From contig WPIO01000020.1 of assembly GCA_009760855.2 (NCBI GenBank), positions 3,262,501 to 3,326,500 on the forward strand: 64,000 nucleotides of DNA, written 5' to 3'. Shown one piece after another: positions 50,511 through 61,554 of this stretch. The DNA comes from Cristatella mucedo (taxonomy: Eukaryota > Bryozoa > Phylactolaemata > Cristatellidae). Made by a program: the position numbers and the translations under genes. Numbering within the stretch: the first letter of the stretch is position 1; the number at the start of each line of letters is the position of its first letter. The notes beneath the pieces are model-generated. The model did no database searches, was not told the origin of the DNA, and saw only the letters and a list, made by a program, of their open reading frames with translations.

Positions 50511-50714
50511 ACCGCGCCTATAGTACGAATGCGAAAGCCAAGAAATAACATCTCGCTGACGTCACGACATTTAAACTTTCAACATAGCAACAAGCCCACC
50601 TAATGTTCACAGCATTGTCCATTTGAGTAGAACTTGAGGTACTTCCGCCCAGTGTTCCTTCTACGGTTCTTATCACAGACACTGTAATGAGTCTTGGCTG
50701 ACCAGTTGAACTCA

Positions 50715-52350
50715 CATATTGAAACTTTAAGCCTTGCTAGTAAGTTTCAGTCTGGCTTTAGAGCTAATTACTTATAAGAGTCAGCATCGCCTCGGGTGTG
50801 AAAAAAGACCTACTTAGAAAGGCAGACTTAGGTAAAGTATCTTTGCTCGTTTTACTCGATCTTTCGGCAGGTTTTCATACTATCGATCAACAAGTCTTTC
50901 TTGAGGGCATCTCATCTCGACTGGGCATCATCGGCACTGCGTTACAATGGCCTAGGTCTTATCTCAGTAGGGGACTGTAGAGTTTTTATGTGAATTGACG
51001 AAGATGATCTAAGCAACCTCTGAAATATGGGGTCTCTCGGGGCTTTGTGCTTGGTCCCGTTCTTTTCACGATTTATACTCTTCATCTTGCCGATGAGATT
51101 TTCAGGCACAATCAAGGCTTTTACTTCTTGCAGATGACACTCAATTGTAATTTTGCTTTGATCACTTCCAGACCTCCAGAATGTTGAATTCTCTCAAGTG
51201 CATGTATTGGAGACATTGGTATACGGAGGGCCGCAAACTTTCGTAATTTAAATGATAATTAAATCAACTTATCAGTTATCTGCAAGACCAAATATGATTC
51301 AACATTAGAGCGGCTAACGCTCAAAATCGACCCTGCTAGTATATATAAAAATTAGCTGATCTAACAGCCTCTTTTTGTATAGCGACAGAAGAGCCTTTGT
51401 GAATATCACCACCACTTGAGTGGCGATAAAGGTTCACCCATGGCAGGACTCGATTCCACAACCTCGGGGGCCGAGGTCTTGTAAAGCAACCGCCGCACCC
51501 AGTGAGCCATTGGGGCTCATCTCCTGTTGAATCTGCACGACATGTAGGTGTCACCCTCCCAAGTGATCTTTCGTTATACGACTACATCAGCTCCACAGTC
51601 TACTCTGCCTACCTTCAGCTAGATAACATCGCTAAAATCCCGGCTTGTTTAGACAGGATACCACATCTAAGTTGGTCCATGCATTTTTGACATCCGTCCT
51701 GACTTCAGTAACTCACTGCTTGCTGATCTACCGGCCTGTTTACTCAGGCGCATACAGCAGATGCAAAACTTGCAGAGTAGCACGTCCGTCGTAAGCATCA
51801 CAACTGCCACACCATGTCTCTCCGACCTGCACTGACCCCCAATCAAGCAACAAATTGACTTTGAGGTTTTCTCACTCACTTGTAGGTCCCTCGATTCTTT
51901 TGCTCCAGCCTACCTATAAGATCTACTGTCCCAACAGACTAAGCATCGTTTCACCCGCTTTTTCGAATCTAACTGTTTACCTATACCCCGTACATACCCC
52001 CAAATCCTTTACAGACCGTGCCTTCAGTTCGCATGCTCCCAAAGCCTGGTTCTCACTTCGACTTGCATCAAGACATACCCTGGCTTGATCGCATTTAAAA
52101 AACTAAAAACGCATATATTTATGACAGCATTTAGTGGTTCCATGAGATTTATCCTATACGTGCTTACGTGTGCTGCCACTAACCGTATTCGGATGATGAG
52201 CCCGTGCATGCTACCCATAACCTTGTTATGCCTATTGTCATTGAGCATGCTACCACTAACCATTCGATCTTGCTTCCTATGCAGCAAATGTAAAGTCCTA
52301 GCAAGAGATTGAGTTTTCTGAATGCTTTCTATCAACCGTATTAATATTAT
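50715..52350 (+). mobile_element. LINE family 1, decayed, interrupted by SINE-1
   Basis: Collinear with the copy at 62890-64000: VSLLVLLDLSAGFHTIDQQV (motif A changed), a stop-broken motif B, ATGACACTCAATTG near motif C, then LGVTLPSDLSLYD and the C-terminal part to a decayed tail. SINE-1 splits it at about 51350-51530. Confidence 0.9.
51350..51530 (-). mobile_element. SINE-1 (tRNA-derived), inserted in LINE family 1
   Basis: Minus strand: box A-like TGGCTCACTGGGTGCGG, box B GGAATCGAGTCCTGCC, body GAACCTTTATCGCCAC, tail GTCGCTATACAAAAAGAGGC. The LINE reads on across it (CCTGCTAGTAT ... CTCCTGTTGAATC). Confidence 0.85.
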
Positions 52351-52799
52351 TGTCATCTTTGAATTCAGAAAACTTTGGTTAAGGCCTCTTCAAAGCCGGT
52401 CTGCTCTTTTTGCAATTGTCCTTTTAAAAGTTTCACGGTTATGGACATCTACAAGTTCACAGCTTGTACTTAACTCCATGCGTTTTTATTTTAGTGGCAT
52501 TTTGTGTACTTTTTCTGTATCAAGTGTTATAAGTGAATTGCGAAATCTCAGGACCAATGATTGCAATTGTGCCAGCAAAACTATTTTCCACCTTTTACTT
52601 TACCCTCCGTCCGACCTACCCACACAGGTGGAATGTTACTAAGCGATACTAGCTGATGATGTCAACGATTTTGCTCCTCAGATTAGTCAAAATGTATGCA
52701 CATTCGCCCAGGTGGCAATGGCTTACTGCAGGCAACAAATAAGATGGAAATTCAGCTCATAATTTAGAGAAAGCATTCAAAGTTTAGGACTTAGCATAC

Positions 52800-53195
52800 A
52801 TCAACTGGCAATTTAGCTGAGCTGATGCATCAGTTTCAGCATCCTTATGCATTGAGGGGATCTATGGACAATAGGATAGCTGTTCCATTCCTCGGCTTGA
52901 AGACCGTTATAGACAAAGGCCTTTATTCCACGGGTCCCAGACTATGTAGCTCACTCAATGCAACTCACACAACGCTTACGGAACGAAATCAACCTTTCTG
53001 TTGCCTACTGCGGCCTATTTTTTTCAGCCTTCCAAATTTTCAACTGCCATGTAGCTCCCTACCTTAACCGCTCGACTGGCTCAGCTTTGTTTGTCCCTTT
53101 CTCTTTTTTTGCGAGATGAAGTCAGTTGGCTGCTAATTTTTACTGAAAGCCGACTAAGCTTTGAGGGTGGTGTAGAAAACTCTGATGCCTAACAC
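52800..53195 (+). mobile_element. LINE family 2, 3' part
   Basis: MDNRIAVPFLGLKTV, STGPRLCSSL is the usual C-terminal end of a jockey/CR1-type reverse transcriptase (R-x-x-x-V-P-x-x-x-T ... A-G-P-R-L-W-N-S-L). The 3' part matches the minus-strand copies at 15150 and 56825. Confidence 0.82.
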
Positions 53196-53599
53196 GCTCC
53201 TAGTCTTAGTTGTTTTATTGAGATAGCGACTGAGATAAATTACTCCTACTAATTACTCCGTCCTCATGCTCTAGCTTATTGTTTACCCACTTTAGCACTA
53301 GGCACAACATTTGGCCATCTCCTCATCTGTCTCAAGCTGCTTACCTGTATCTCTCAAAAATCTCAGAGCCCTAATGCAGACCATGCCTTCAGTTGTTGCG
53401 ACCCTTGGGGCTGGAAATCACTCCTGACTTACATGACGATCGGAAGATTAAGGATGATAATTTAAAAAAGACGTTAAATCACTTGCTTGTCACAGATAAT
53501 TACCTCTTCATGTAAGCGGTCTGATATGCACGAGCTTGCTTACATTCTGCATATGAAATTAAATAGTTCACTTTTCGAGGTCGAGGCTGAAACACACTA

Positions 53600-53605
53600 C
53601 GGCAA

Positions 53606-53639
<34 letters not shown>

Positions 53640-53980
53640 TCACTTGATAAAGCGCCCTCAGAGAACTTAATCTCTCTCTAGGCGCTTTACATTTGCTTTA
53701 AAGTGAAATGCAATTGAATGGTAAGTGAAATCATGCTTGAAAAAACAAACGAAATGAATAATATGGTTAGGGGTGACATGCACAGGGTCAGCATGCAAAT
53801 GTGGTTAGTGGCAGCATGCACAGTGTCAGCACGCATAAGCACATCAAGGAAGAATCACAGGGACCCACTAAATGCTGTCCTAAATAGGTGTGTTTTTAGG
53901 TTCCTTTTAAATGTGGTCAGGTCAGGGGATGTTCTGACGCAGGTCGGGAGGGAGTTCCAGGCTTTGGGAGCAATGAATAG
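53600..53980 (-). mobile_element. LINE family 1, short 5'-truncated copy, young
   Basis: Starts with an (AAT)n run at about 53608-53639 (antisense of the ATT tail), the hairpin, and continues through APKAWNSLPTCVRTSPDL. Few differences from the 32775-33557 copy. Confidence 0.92.
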
Positions 53981-54120
53981 AGAAATTTTTGCGGACAGAT
54001 CTTGATGGTCCAAACACCTCTGAATGTGAATGTATTTGTTCAAATGCGTGGCCTTTAAACGTGTAGAAACCCCAACATTAAAACAACTGGCAGACATAAA
54101 ACAAATAATCACTTCATTCT

Positions 54121-56245
54121 AGGGATGGTACTTTTTAATGAAGCTAAGGGCAAATAAGTTTTACTAATTATACGCTCGACTATTTCTTCCAAATAGAAGG
54201 AAATATTAACAGAGAATCGCCCAAATATCTATATCCTGGAAGTCGTGGTAATTTTAGTCGCAATGCGATACTAAAGATTTAATCAATAATGTTTAGGAAG
54301 CGGTCCTGTGTGAGGTCCCTGGTCGACTCCGGTCAGGCAGATTGATCGAGCGATTCACTGGCCTCAGATATATTTCGTACCAGTCTTTGCATTTACAGTG
54401 GCAGTGTGAGGCTCTGTGGCTCTGGATTTGTAAAAAGGTTGACAGGAAAAGAATTCGAAAGGGTCAAAGGCTTAAAAATCACTTCTATTAGAGAGCGCCT
54501 CAAGCCTATGCAATTAGATGATTGTCTGTCAGAGCTCGAAACCTGACAAGATGTCGTTATTTTGTGAAGCCTTTGGGGTGATGCATCAAGGCAGAGAATG
54601 AGCTTCAGCTTGAGACTCTTCCCCTGCCAGCCTTGCGGCACACGGAAAAGGCTAACGACGTGCCCCAGTTTGGAGCCTTCACTCTCTTTTCTTTCTTAAT
54701 TTCCCTAGCATTATTACCAGTAAATATCTCTAGCTCTGAACGATTGTCCAGTTATGGAAATATAAGCATCTGAAATCTGATTCTCTACAAACGTGCCTGG
54801 TCAAACCATGCAACGTTAGCATGGTCGATCACTCTTAAGATACTCTATCACTCCACAGTAAGCTGGTAGCTAGTAGTTTCAGATAAAGCAGAGGATAATC
54901 ATTAGAGACGTATAACTGCATTTCAACTTTTGGAAAGTCGCAAACCTGTCACCACGCATTGCTGGGTGTGATCTTGTGGCAGAAAGGCCGAAAAATTGGT
55001 GAAGTTGCAGGAATTTTCACGGTTTATCTTTCCGTAGTGAATGATAATGTCAGACAGTGAATTTCATGTACATGTCTATGGAGAAAATTCTATTTAGCAA
55101 AGATTATACCATGTATTTTGTGTAACTAGACATAACAATGCACCTACTAGTTTAGATTTTCTTTGCAGTTCTTTTATTCAAATGGAAAAATCAGTGATGC
55201 ATTCTAGAAAATGTAGGAGCATGAATTCAAACTTCATCAAAAAATTCGAAATCTTGGCACTGAATCTAGTTTCGATAGTATACGACTTTCTTGTGAAATC
55301 GGAACATTTGTGTGAATTTCAACTGCATAAATCGTCTATCCAACTCTTTTAGTGCGTTTAGTAGTTGTGGCTTTGGAAGCTCCTGTGGTGAGTGAGGCAG
55401 TACTTTTTTAACGGTTGATGGTATTTGAGTGACCCATGAAGAGGACCATGTTGATATCATTGATACTATGTCTTTGTAGTCGGTTCCGTTGTCACATCTG
55501 TATAAGTTGAAGGCGTTACAGTGGACCCTCTCTTTGTCGTGAACGATTCATAAGTCTCTGATCGTCACTGATGATGAAACTATGTCCCAACTTCACACGA
55601 TAAGCATACGCCGAGTTCGCATAAAATATGCAGTGCGATTAAGCACAATAAGTTTTTATAATTTGAGGGTCTTGCCCCTTCGTGACAATCTTACTGGTCT
55701 TGCACGTAAATGCAAAGGTTTTGGATCTTAGCCCTTAGATGACAACTGTGGTTGCATCTCTGTCCAGAATGTTTTTTCTGAAATTAAATAAATTAGGTTG
55801 GGAATACACATTTCTGAGAGAAAGTATCACTTAAAATTTACAGATGAAACGAACTTATGGTCCCACTTATGCTCCCAGGTCTACCAGTTTAGGGCTTTTG
55901 TGCACAACAAAATAATCTTCGTTAATGTATGAATATACTGAAAATCACGGATTTTAAAAGTCATGAGAACAGATTTTTCCATGTTAAATTGAAATATATA
56001 TGCTTTTAATATATATAACCACACACAGTATCAATTTACCAATGAACTGACTGCTGACATATTGTCTGGTTTTCATATATAATTAAGAAACATGATAGTT
56101 ACAACTACCATGAATATTTTCGCAAATCAAGCAAATTGACGACTGCTTAGTTTCTGCAGAATAGGTTGATCAGCTTCGGAGATGCTTCCAGAAGAACATC
56201 ATTTCCAGTTTTTGAATTTTTCTGCACCTGTCGTTCTAAGTAAGT
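54121..56245. other. Intergenic, nothing recognised
   Basis: AT-rich DNA downstream of TEP-A. The small frames at 54393-54641 and 55266-55460 (minus) have no recognisable motif. Confidence 0.45.
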
Positions 56246-56251
56246 TTATTC
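56246..56251 (-). promoter_or_regulatory. TEP-A polyadenylation signal candidate
   Basis: AATAAA on the minus strand, about 45 bases downstream of the TEP-A stop codon, a normal distance for cleavage and polyadenylation. Confidence 0.5.
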
Positions 56252-56295
56252 TTGTGGTGACCGGAATTACATATCTATGCTGAAGTAATAGCAGC

Positions 56296-56357
56296 TTAAG
56301 CAGTTGAAGGTATACCAGTACCAGAAAATGGGTTGTAGGCAACAATCTTGTATTGAC
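56296..56357 (-). CDS. TEP-A last coding exon with stop
   Basis: Two bases complete Gly, then QYKIVAYNPFSGTGIPSTA and TAA at 56296-56298. The phase matches, and the A-Y-N segment matches the S/A-Y-N found shortly after Y-D-Y-Y in relatives. The acceptor CGCTACAG has a modest pyrimidine tract. An AATAAA lies 45 bases beyond the stop. Confidence 0.8.
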
Positions 56358-59300
56358 CTGTAGCGGATGAACAAGGACTTAAGAGGCCAAGCGAACCAAG
56401 CTTTCAACATAAAAATAATTTCAATTAAGAAATTGGAAACGATTTAAAAAAATTAATCAATCAAGTTATAACAGCAGCAGCAAAGGCGAACAGAAATATT
56501 ACCGAGAATGTTGCACCCCGGGATGTGCTCGACGTGAAATAGTGTGGTTTTCTTAAAGCAGAATTTTTTTATCTACACCATGCTGGCTGCATTTAGTTCC
56601 TCTTCTAGTCTATATAACTTAACAAAAAAAACTAAGGAACTGTATATACAGTTTTACTCTCATTAATATATTGAGAGACTCAATTCTCTCTGACTTTGCT
56701 GCTTATTTATTTGAATAGTTCAGTAAAGAATGTGCATAGTTGATTTACAACTTAATTTGCAGCATTTATGACTTATAATGACGCCTACAATTACATGTCT
56801 CTCCGTCTGTCTGTAACTCCACAAAGTCATAAAAACCATGTGGGTGTTACGCAGGAGAGTTTTGTATTGCTCACTCACAGCCTAAGCGGCTTTCGGTACG
56901 CATTCGGTACCCAACAGACTTCGTCTCACGAAACAAAGAGAAAGTGGGAAACATAGCAGAGTCAGGAGAACAGTTGAGGTAGTGAGTAGCATAGAAGCAG
57001 CAGTTCAGGACCGCTGAAAAAGATGTGCCATAGTCGGCAGTTGGAGAGTAGATGTCGTTGCGTAAGAATTGTGGAAGCGAGTTCCACAGTCTAGGACCTG
57101 CAGAGCTAAAGCTTCTGCCACCAACGGTCTTTAAGCGGAGGACTGGGACAGCTAATTTATTGTCCACTTAGGACCTTAGTGCGCTAAGAGGCTGAAACTG
57201 ATGCAGCAGTTCATGCTAATCTTGCATTCTTCAAGAGGTTATAGATAGTATATATTGACGAAATAGAATATTCAGGTAATTTTTCAGATAAAATGGCTCT
57301 GAGTGTCCCTGTATCTGTGCAGAAGTACTCAAGGCGTGATTATTGCTCCACAAGTTGAAGTAAAGAATACTGAGCGTGATGAGTAGGCCACTGGAGGTAA
57401 AGGTAAATGACCGGAGTTGCACCCGGTAACTAACACAGTGCCCATCTTAGGATCTCCTGCTTGGTTGGTAAAAAAATGAGCACTATCTCTATGGTAAGGA
57501 AAAAGAAGTCAATACAATTTTGGTTTGCAGGTAACTATAGCTTAACCTGTTGACTACTTCTTGATTTCCAATGTGGAATGGGGTTCAGATGAGTTAGATA
57601 TGCCGGTTTTTCCTGGTCATGAATAGCTAGCATCTCCAGAGAGTAGAACCGTTATTAACAGCCATACTAATAAACTGCAGTTCGATTTCCAACATGCAGA
57701 ATTGCGTAACAAGAGTAAAAGTAGACAGGAAGCTACAAGCACTAATAATCATACAATTACCGGCGGACTTGAGATTTAAATGATTACAAAGACACGAGAC
57801 TCACTGGTAGCTGTTGACTTAGAGGCTTCGAAAGCACTGGGAGGTACGTGCTGCTACCACCTCAAGGGGTAGCACTGTTCAATTGAAGGCGAGTAAACCC
57901 AGGTTAAGCACCATAAGCCGATGTCTTATCAAGACCACCAAAGTAACGATCACGCAAAGGATGGGACACATTTAGGCCATGCAATCTAGCGTTTCATTTT
58001 AGGAATGCATGTTTCTGCAGCTAGAAGGATGATTTTGAAGTGTTTTGGTGGCAATGCTATCAATAGGTACCAATACCAAGCTTGTCACGACCGTTGTACA
58101 TGAGCCTTTCCATATAATTGAATAAATGTGGTTTAGGGCACCAAATAGTTGAGGAATTTGAAACATAACCGCCATCATAACCTCACGGTTTATCGCTCGC
58201 AAAAAGCACTGCAAAGAGAATCTATAGAGGTTCAAGAATTGTATGAGAACGCTGACACCTTTTGAACACGTAATTGCATTTTCATATTTTGACAAACTTC
58301 TTTTATACATTTTTTTTTCAATATAAAGTTATTAGGCTACTTAAACTAGACGACCGAATCCACGATTTAATCCAAAAGATGAGTTCTAATAAATAACGCA
58401 AGACATTTTTATACTATTAATATAACAGATTTATGTTCTTGACTATATTCTTCAAAAGCTAAAGAGTGGCTCGGAGATTGCTCATTCAAATAAAATAATA
58501 TTGAAAAAACATAGATGACAGAAATGTTCACAAAAATAATAGGGATGCACTCGATCGTTTTACAGAGGGAAGTTGCAACCGCATGATGTCCCTAGAAGAT
58601 GATGCCTTTGGCTAGTCACCCCAATTAATAGCGTCCTTGCACTCACCTGGGTTGTAGTAATCGTACGCTCTCACGTAGGCGTCTTTAACAGAGTTGACTC
58701 TGAATGACTGCTGCATTAAAACTAATGCACAGGTCCAGGACTCGTTGAACTAAAAGAGGATAGATAGATGTAGACAATATCTTCGCGAATATACAGGGTT
58801 TACTTGCTATGCTGCAGATTATCATTATGCTGGACATTTTACAGCAAGCGATATCAAAATAAAAACCGACGAAAATTCTGAAAAAGGTAATGTTAGAGCT
58901 ATCTACTGAGTGAACAGTCGCAAAGTGCATACTCAAGACATCTGGTCGAAAATTTCGATGTCTGAACTCATCTTTGGGAATCAGTTGTACTCGATAAGAA
59001 TCAGAGGCTATGACAATATTTGGCAGAAATTAAAATCATGTAAAGTTCTTAAAATGTAATTGCAAGACACGGAAATACTAGCTAGTAAATCAATTAGTGA
59101 TGCTGTATTTATTCTATTTTTAAATGGGAAAGTACCCATATACATTACATTTTGCCCTAGCATAAGCAACCACAAAGCTGAGTAGTTAAACCTCTAACCT
59201 ATCTATTTATTGTTTTAAGTGTAATTCAAATAAAATCGAGTATTTTTTAGATATAAACAAATATTGCAGTTTAATAGGTCAATGATATATGATGATAGTC

Positions 59301-59596
59301 CAAATTGAATTAGAATAGATTAATTTTACCTATTATTTGAAGAAATGAGATCTTCAAGCAGGTTAGAATGATCAGAATGATGCCAGTTTTGTATTTTTTT
59401 TTTAGATTTTTCAAAAGGCATGTCATGTCTGTAGAGGCTTAATAGTCGAGGCAGCATTTAAACCATGCTGAACATTATCAGTTAGAAGGTTGCTACATGT
59501 CCTACATTTCTAAAGAAGAGAAATTTTTTTTACTTTGCATTCACACTCCTAGCCGAAACGTTACTGGTCTATGGACTTAAAAGCGTCGTTCAAAGA

Positions 59597-59651
<55 letters not shown>

Positions 59652-61466
59652 TAATTCCAAGAGCTTGAGCTCTTTAAACTACCAACCCCTCTGCTGTCAG
59701 CCATGGACTTTCGTCTGCCACTCATGTTAGCAACAACAAGCAGGACAGACTGAGGGAGAAGCAGTAGCATAAAGAGTTTGAAAAGCTTAAACCATGCGTC
59801 AATCACGCCAGCAACAACGTGCATGAGAAACTGAGGAAGAAGTAGAAGCTACATACAATTTCCTGTGATTTTCCACCTGCTTTTGCTGGCTTATTATATT
59901 TGGCCTAATCTTTCAATGACTCGTTTAACCCTTATATGACTAGGCAAAAATTATCATAAAAAGCAAAGTTAAATGCCAAAATAAGGATGGGTGAAAGAGA
60001 CAAATTCCCACAAGCATCTTTTTAACTTCAGAAACATAAAAAGCTGCCAAGGAATGCAAACAGTGCACTCTTACCTCATCAAAGTACAACACGACCAGGG
60101 TCTGCTGGTAGTCGACTCTCCTGACTTTTGGGCTGTTTACACCACCATTATCAACCAAAAAACCTGAAGGTAGCTGGATCTCTATTATTCCCATACCACC
60201 ACGTATGCCTAAGTAAAGATAAGTGTGCACAAACGGAATTAACATCAAGCTGAGTTTAACCTAATAATATACAAATCAGCAATCACAAGATGATCAAGTG
60301 TTCTACAGCTTCAGGCTCAACCACTCCTGTAATTGCTTGTATGATTAATTTGAAATAGATAATCTGTACGGTATAATTATTTGTAGATTACCCATTCACA
60401 ATAGAAAAATTATTGCAAGCCAATTAGGTTTGAGCCAATTAAATCACTTTCGCAATCACGATTGGAACGATTGAAGAGCGAATTGGGATCAAGAGGAAAC
60501 GTACATCTACGGTTGATGCGACACTCTAGTCTCTTACCGGAAGCAACTGCTGTTCGGAGGCATGAAACTCTGCACGATGCAGCTACCTAATCACTTACGG
60601 TCATGCTCGCGAAGTGGATTAGCTGGCTGAACGATGTGCAAAGTATAGTAATGACCGCACTGCCACGAATAATACCTACACGTGTGATTTACACGTGTGT
60701 AGTCACGTTTTCGCATACACACGAGAAAAGGCTGGCTATGCTAATGTGTAGAATCCACGATGCTCTTCAGCAACCAGAAAGGATGTCAACTAACGAGATA
60801 AAAGAATACATACCTATGCAGTTAAAGGATCCGAGCCGATTTTAGCCGACAGCTAAAGCGAAAGTCACATGAACAACTCAATGTTGACCTTTGAGAATAT
60901 TCGTAGGCTATCTTAGTCTATCCGGCATAGAAAAGAGGAGCACCTTCAGGAGAATGTTATGCCTAAAATTCGCAAACCCCATCTCAGACAGGACTTACAT
61001 CACCTACTTTTAACATAGCAGAGGCAATTAAGCATATATCAACATATCTTATCTGCTGAACTGGTGTTCTCGGTCAGTCTATCACTTTCATACCGATAAA
61101 ACAAAGACAGAGTTTTCAGAAAAATATAATTAGCAACAATTGCTTAGCAAGAAAAACGCAGGTTCCAGATACAATACCATGCTAGCTTAGCTGCCTTTTT
61201 AATATGCCAATTGGGAAACCATGCACGAATTCATTAAATTGATTTTCTAAATTAGTCTTGTTTTTAAGAACTGAGCGTTTTTTCGGCAGTATAACTAGTA
61301 TGTATTCCTTGTGCATATAGTAGCACCACTCACCTCTAGGCTTACTGCTTCTCGCACAAACCTTTACACGAGCGTATGTTGAGCTAGCTGTCGCAGGAGT
61401 TACGGATACACTGACGTCAACTGCTGGCACGGCAAACACATTGAAGACGTTGTAGGAAACGCAAAC
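56296..61466 (-). CDS. TEP-A: C-terminal receptor-binding domain of a second thioester protein (partial)
   Basis: Four exons with matching phases give the last 143 residues of another CD109/alpha-2-macroglobulin-like protein. The gene begins beyond the right edge. It shows the receptor-binding order VCVSYNVFNVF, then GMGIIEIQLPSGFLVDN, VVLYFDE, CALVLMQQSFRV, AYVRAYDYYNP and a short tail ending in a stop. The tail has no C345C/netrin domain (so not C3/C4/C5) and no hydrophobic segment for a GPI anchor (so probably secreted, unlike human CD109). It lies upstream of TEP-B in the same direction, which points to tandem duplication. Family assignment is firm; function is inferred from the family. 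Confidence 0.9.
56825..57235 (-). mobile_element. LINE family 2, 3' part
   Basis: Minus reading LAVPVLRLKTVGGRSFSSAG and PRLWNSLPQFLRN, then the shared 3' end (CCGCTTAGGCTGTGAGTG, AAAACTCTCCTGCG). Lies in the last TEP-A intron. Confidence 0.88.
57236..58646 (-). other. Last TEP-A intron, unassigned part
   Basis: No coding or repeat signature that I can support; parts up to 57450 may continue LINE family 2. Confidence 0.4.
58647..58749 (-). CDS. TEP-A exon: receptor-binding domain end
   Basis: FNESWTCALVLMQQSFRVNS then VKDAYVRAYDYYNP. Y-D-Y-Y is the near-terminal family motif. Acceptor CCTCTTTTAG, donor CAG|GTGAGT; phase 0 in, 1 out. Confidence 0.93.
59597..59653 (+). repeat. (TA)n microsatellite
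   Basis: About 28 TA units with one GTA interruption, in the TEP-A intron 58750-60074; the rest of that intron is unremarkable AT-rich DNA. Confidence 0.95.
60075..60208 (-). CDS. TEP-A exon: receptor-binding domain core
   Basis: IRGGMGIIEIQLPSGFLVDN ... VDYQQTLVVLYFDE. G-M-x-I-x-E-x-x-L-x-S-G-F and L-Y-F-D-E are the core signature of the domain. Acceptor TTTACTTAG, donor GAG|GTAAGA. Confidence 0.94.
60209..61333 (-). other. TEP-A intron, unassigned
   Basis: A plus-strand frame at 60603-60845 has no recognisable motif. No repeat recognised. Confidence 0.4.
61334..61466 (-). CDS. TEP-A exon: receptor-binding domain start
   Basis: VCVSYNVFNVFAVPAVDVSV ... YARVKVCARSSKPR plus one base. The C-x-x-x-Y-N pattern aligns with the start of the domain in CD109 and alpha-2-macroglobulin. 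Acceptor GCTGTTCTAG, donor GAG|GTGAGT. Phase 0 in, 1 out. Confidence 0.88.
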
Positions 61467-61554
61467 CTAGAACAGCATATACCAGCAAGTGGGTTAACAC
61501 AATTGAACTCTATGACCGACTGTAGTATAGGAAAATCGATTGCTCATACAAATT

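Noticed and set aside
53855-54112. Minus-strand frame TRLKATHLNKYIHIQ ... APKAWNSLP.
   Set aside because: The right half is the LINE family 1 copy at 53600-53980; the left half is flanking DNA read through by chance.
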